Origin: Neelides folsomi | Lineage: Eukaryota; Arthropoda; Collembola; Neelipleona; Neelidae | Assembly: GCA_034687125.1 (NCBI GenBank) | Contig: JAQGBZ010000119.1 | Span: 1 to 64,000 of the forward strand | Direction: 5' to 3' | Length of the DNA: 64,000 nt | Part shown: positions 61,701 to 64,000 of the stretch, piece by piece | Numbering within the stretch: the first letter of the stretch is position 1 | How the letters are laid out: each line of letters starts with the position of its first letter | Translations under genes and position numbers: made by a program | Notes under the pieces: model-generated | The model's database searches: none | Seen by the model: the letters and a program-made list of their open reading frames with translations, nothing else | What the model was told of the DNA's origin: nothing

Positions 61701-62685
61701 AGGACTCCTCTTTTATAAATATCACACATACAGAAAGAAGAGGAGACAAAAATATTTGAGAGACTTTTTGACTAATCGCCAATTTCACCCTTAAATTCTC
61801 ATTTGGACTTTCATTTAACTGAGGGTTGGAAAAGTCTCACTCACAGTGAAATGCTCACTAATTGGATCATAATTTAATACTAAAAGTTTCATTCAGTTTT
61901 TTTCTTCATTCAACGCCTTTCACATTTTCATCCTCAAAGTTGAAATTGAGTTGAGTAATTGGATTTTCTTTAATGCATCCCCCAAATCCCTGTCATCTTC
62001 ATATGTATCTACATATAATATATCTGTACATATGAAACCTTATTTTTCCAACCCTTTTCAAATATATGGAATAAGAGATACATGTCCTTAATTACAATAT
62101 CCATTAATAAATATTTAGATGGGAGCTCTTTTCCTAATCTACTTACCACGTTCAGAGACGCTGATTCACGTCGACTTTCAAACCCCAAATATATCACATT
62201 TGCATAAGATGACCGAGGGTATTAAATCCGAGAGCTTTCCCCCCTTTATGCTCAAATTCGAATAAAGTCAAAAAGCATCTCATTAACCCAAATTTTGAGA
62301 ATTTCTACTTTGATAAGCTAAAATATACACATTTTCATGGTTTTTATCTCTCAGCCTCCTCGTAAGATCCTCAGCTTAATGAAACCAGTCGTTTTTTACG
62401 AACCAAATTTATAAGCAATTGCCTTTGCCTTTACTACAATATTATAAGATATGGACCTTTACCAGTTTGGAGATTCTTTCTTACTTAACGATCTTCTTGT
62501 TTAATAACAATGTGACATAATTGATTCCAACAGAATCACCCTTTAGTCAACATTTAAAGATAAGACTGATTTAAACACCAAACATAATCAAAGTAAATGA
62601 AAAAAGCTCTTAAATCTCTTCAAATTTATGACTGAAGAAATTTTATTATTATGTAGCTTAAGTGTCTAATTCTTTTAGTTATGTA
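55721..62685. other. 7 kb without a supported gene
   Basis: AT-rich DNA with GA/CT-biased blocks and recurrent TATGTA/ATATGT simple sequence (57120-57290, 59810-59840, 60000-60270, 60720-60820, 61980-62030). ORFs up to 133 residues occur (for example 61292-61693) but show no domain, no signal peptide and no splice partner, and often have an equally long ORF on the other strand. It could be intergenic or the intron of a large gene that extends beyond the window. Confidence 0.45.
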
Positions 62686-63182
62686 CTCTCTATTAGGGAT
62701 GTCTTATTTTGGTTTATCGTTTACCGATAAAAATTGAGTCGATAAATCGAGAAATTCGATAAATTATCAAATGCAAAATTCAATAAGATTTACTGGGATT
62801 TATCGAGATTTTGGGGAATTTTTTGATTAAAAACATGATTTAATAAAAAATCTTTAATTTAGATTATTCTATAAGTCCAAATAACCAATGTATTTATCAA
62901 TTTTTAGTTATAATATAAATGAAAAATATATTTGAAACAAGGCGAGCAGATTGTTAAAATATTTAAATTTAATTAATCATAATTTTTTAATTAAAATATG
63001 ATTTTTTGACACCTCATTAATAGATAATGCCATATTTTAAATTTAAAATCATAATTAATAACTTTTTTCAATTTTTCCATATAGATATATCGGTTTTTTA
63101 TCGATTAATCGGTAAATGGAATTTCGATTTATCGTTTATCGGTATTTATATTTTTATCGAAACTGATATCCCTACTCTCTAT
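62686..63182. mobile_element. second hAT-type MITE with 8 bp target duplication
   Basis: The element spans 62694-63174 (481 bp), flanked by an exact 8-base direct repeat CTCTCTAT (62686-62693 and 63175-63182). Its ends are TAGGGATGTC and GATATCCCTA, inverted repeats of ten bases with one mismatch. The subterminal parts repeat ATCG-TTTACCGATAAA-like motifs in both orientations. There is no transposase ORF. It belongs to a different family from the element at 10397-11116. Confidence 0.88.
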
Positions 63183-64000
63183 ATGAAAAATAATGTTCTA
63201 TATTTCATTTTACAAATACAAATACAATAATATACATAGTTTACACAGATATAATAACTAATTAATTTCTTAAAATAATACCTTTATACCATATATGAAA
63301 TATCGTATTGTAGCGTAAAATACGTATGAAGTATACGCTATTATACCTATTACCATACGTAATATTTACTATATTTTATTTATAAAATTCAATATTAGTA
63401 CAGTAGATATAATGGATTATTATCAGTATTATGTGTATGGTAGCTATGGGATAAAAAACGGAGTTGCTGACCAAGTTCATTCATAATTTAGTTGGCTTAG
63501 ACAGTGAGACGAAAATTTAATGTCAAGATTAGGGAACATTCATTGAGAAGAATTATGTACACGACAAATATTTATATATGTATGAGTTTATATGAATGTG
63601 TACAATGATGGTGTAATTCACATTCTCATCTCCATCTTCCCCTCTTTGTCCACCCAAACCCAAATGATAAATTGATCATCAAAGATCCCTCTTGTATTTC
63701 TACAGGAGCAAATGGAGGGGATATTTCCTTATCTAATCGACACTTGATGGATCGTTTTGGGCACCAAGGGACAAGAGTCTGCATTTAGAATACAATATGC
63801 TTTTTATTATATACCTACATGCTTATATGTATTTATGTTGTATACTGAGTAGTAGTATAGTAGACATGTTTATATAGTATATATTGTAAATATAAAATTT
63901 TGCATCTATCAATATTATTCATGTTTAGTTAAAAATTATATGTAATGGATATCTTTATAAAACTTTATCGCTTATAAAAGGATTTTCTTTCCCTTAAAAT
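63183..64000. other. AT-rich end of the window
   Basis: TATGTA and ATATAC simple sequence (63190-63440, 63560-63610, 63790-63900) and a short GA/CT-biased block at 63620-63780. No gene seen. Confidence 0.45.

Noticed and set aside
1-64000. Retroviral, LTR, Polinton or other virus-derived elements
   Set aside because: No reverse transcriptase, integrase, capsid or envelope-like reading frame and no long terminal repeats were recognised anywhere in the window. The only mobile sequences supported are DNA transposon derived.

Overview
The window is AT-rich nuclear DNA from an arthropod. Genes are split by short GT-AG introns, polyadenylation signals follow stop codons, and there is a beaten-path type immunoglobulin gene, a peritrophin-type chitin-binding gene, a VMO1 gene and a gustatory-receptor-like gene. 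The gene mix and the low GC would fit a springtail or another basal hexapod, but that assignment is an inference. I saw no capsid, envelope, reverse transcriptase or LTR signal, no CRISPR array, no rRNA and no convincing tRNA.

Layout. 0.7-12 kb: a tandem duplication of a two-gene block. Each block holds a small transmembrane-protein gene (both with a disturbed frame) and a large zinc-finger gene that combines CGGBP1-like single fingers, a ZAD-like cysteine domain and ten C2H2 fingers. By my exon models the two large proteins are 919 and 998 residues. Copy B carries an extra first finger exon and a 720 bp hAT-type MITE in one intron. 12.6-15 kb: a minus-strand family of secreted cysteine-rich proteins with one intact gene, one frameshifted truncated copy and one 3' scrap, plus a 34-residue single-zinc-finger ORF. 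15-24 kb: no gene seen. 24.1-29.9 kb: a six-exon beat-family gene with a 3.2 kb intron. 33.5 kb: a one-domain chitin-binding secreted protein. 37.4-39.2 kb: a five-exon ELOVL6-type fatty acid elongase. 40.2-41.3 kb: two decayed copies of a zinc-finger 3' end. 41.6-45.3 kb (minus): a six-exon gene for a 967-residue protein with a helical front half and a very acidic tail. 46.3-47.5 kb: a two-exon candidate chemoreceptor. 50.5-52.4 kb (minus): a VMO1-domain protein with a long glycine/proline C-terminal extension. 53.2 kb (minus): a FLYWCH-domain ORF. 54.7-55.7 kb: a 16-base tandem array abutting a broken Tc1-like transposase. 55.7-64 kb: no supported gene, but a second hAT-type MITE at 62.7 kb.

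The genes do not form an operon and mostly serve unrelated jobs (transcriptional regulation, axon guidance, chitin binding, lipid elongation, chemosensation). The most unusual material is the duplicated CGGBP1-ZAD-C2H2 zinc-finger locus. Its two copies differ by an exon and by a transposon, which gives a small natural record of how such genes diversify. Exon limits were inferred by reading splice sites. The summed coding length is a multiple of three for every multi-exon gene modelled here, which supports the models, but none is backed by transcripts.
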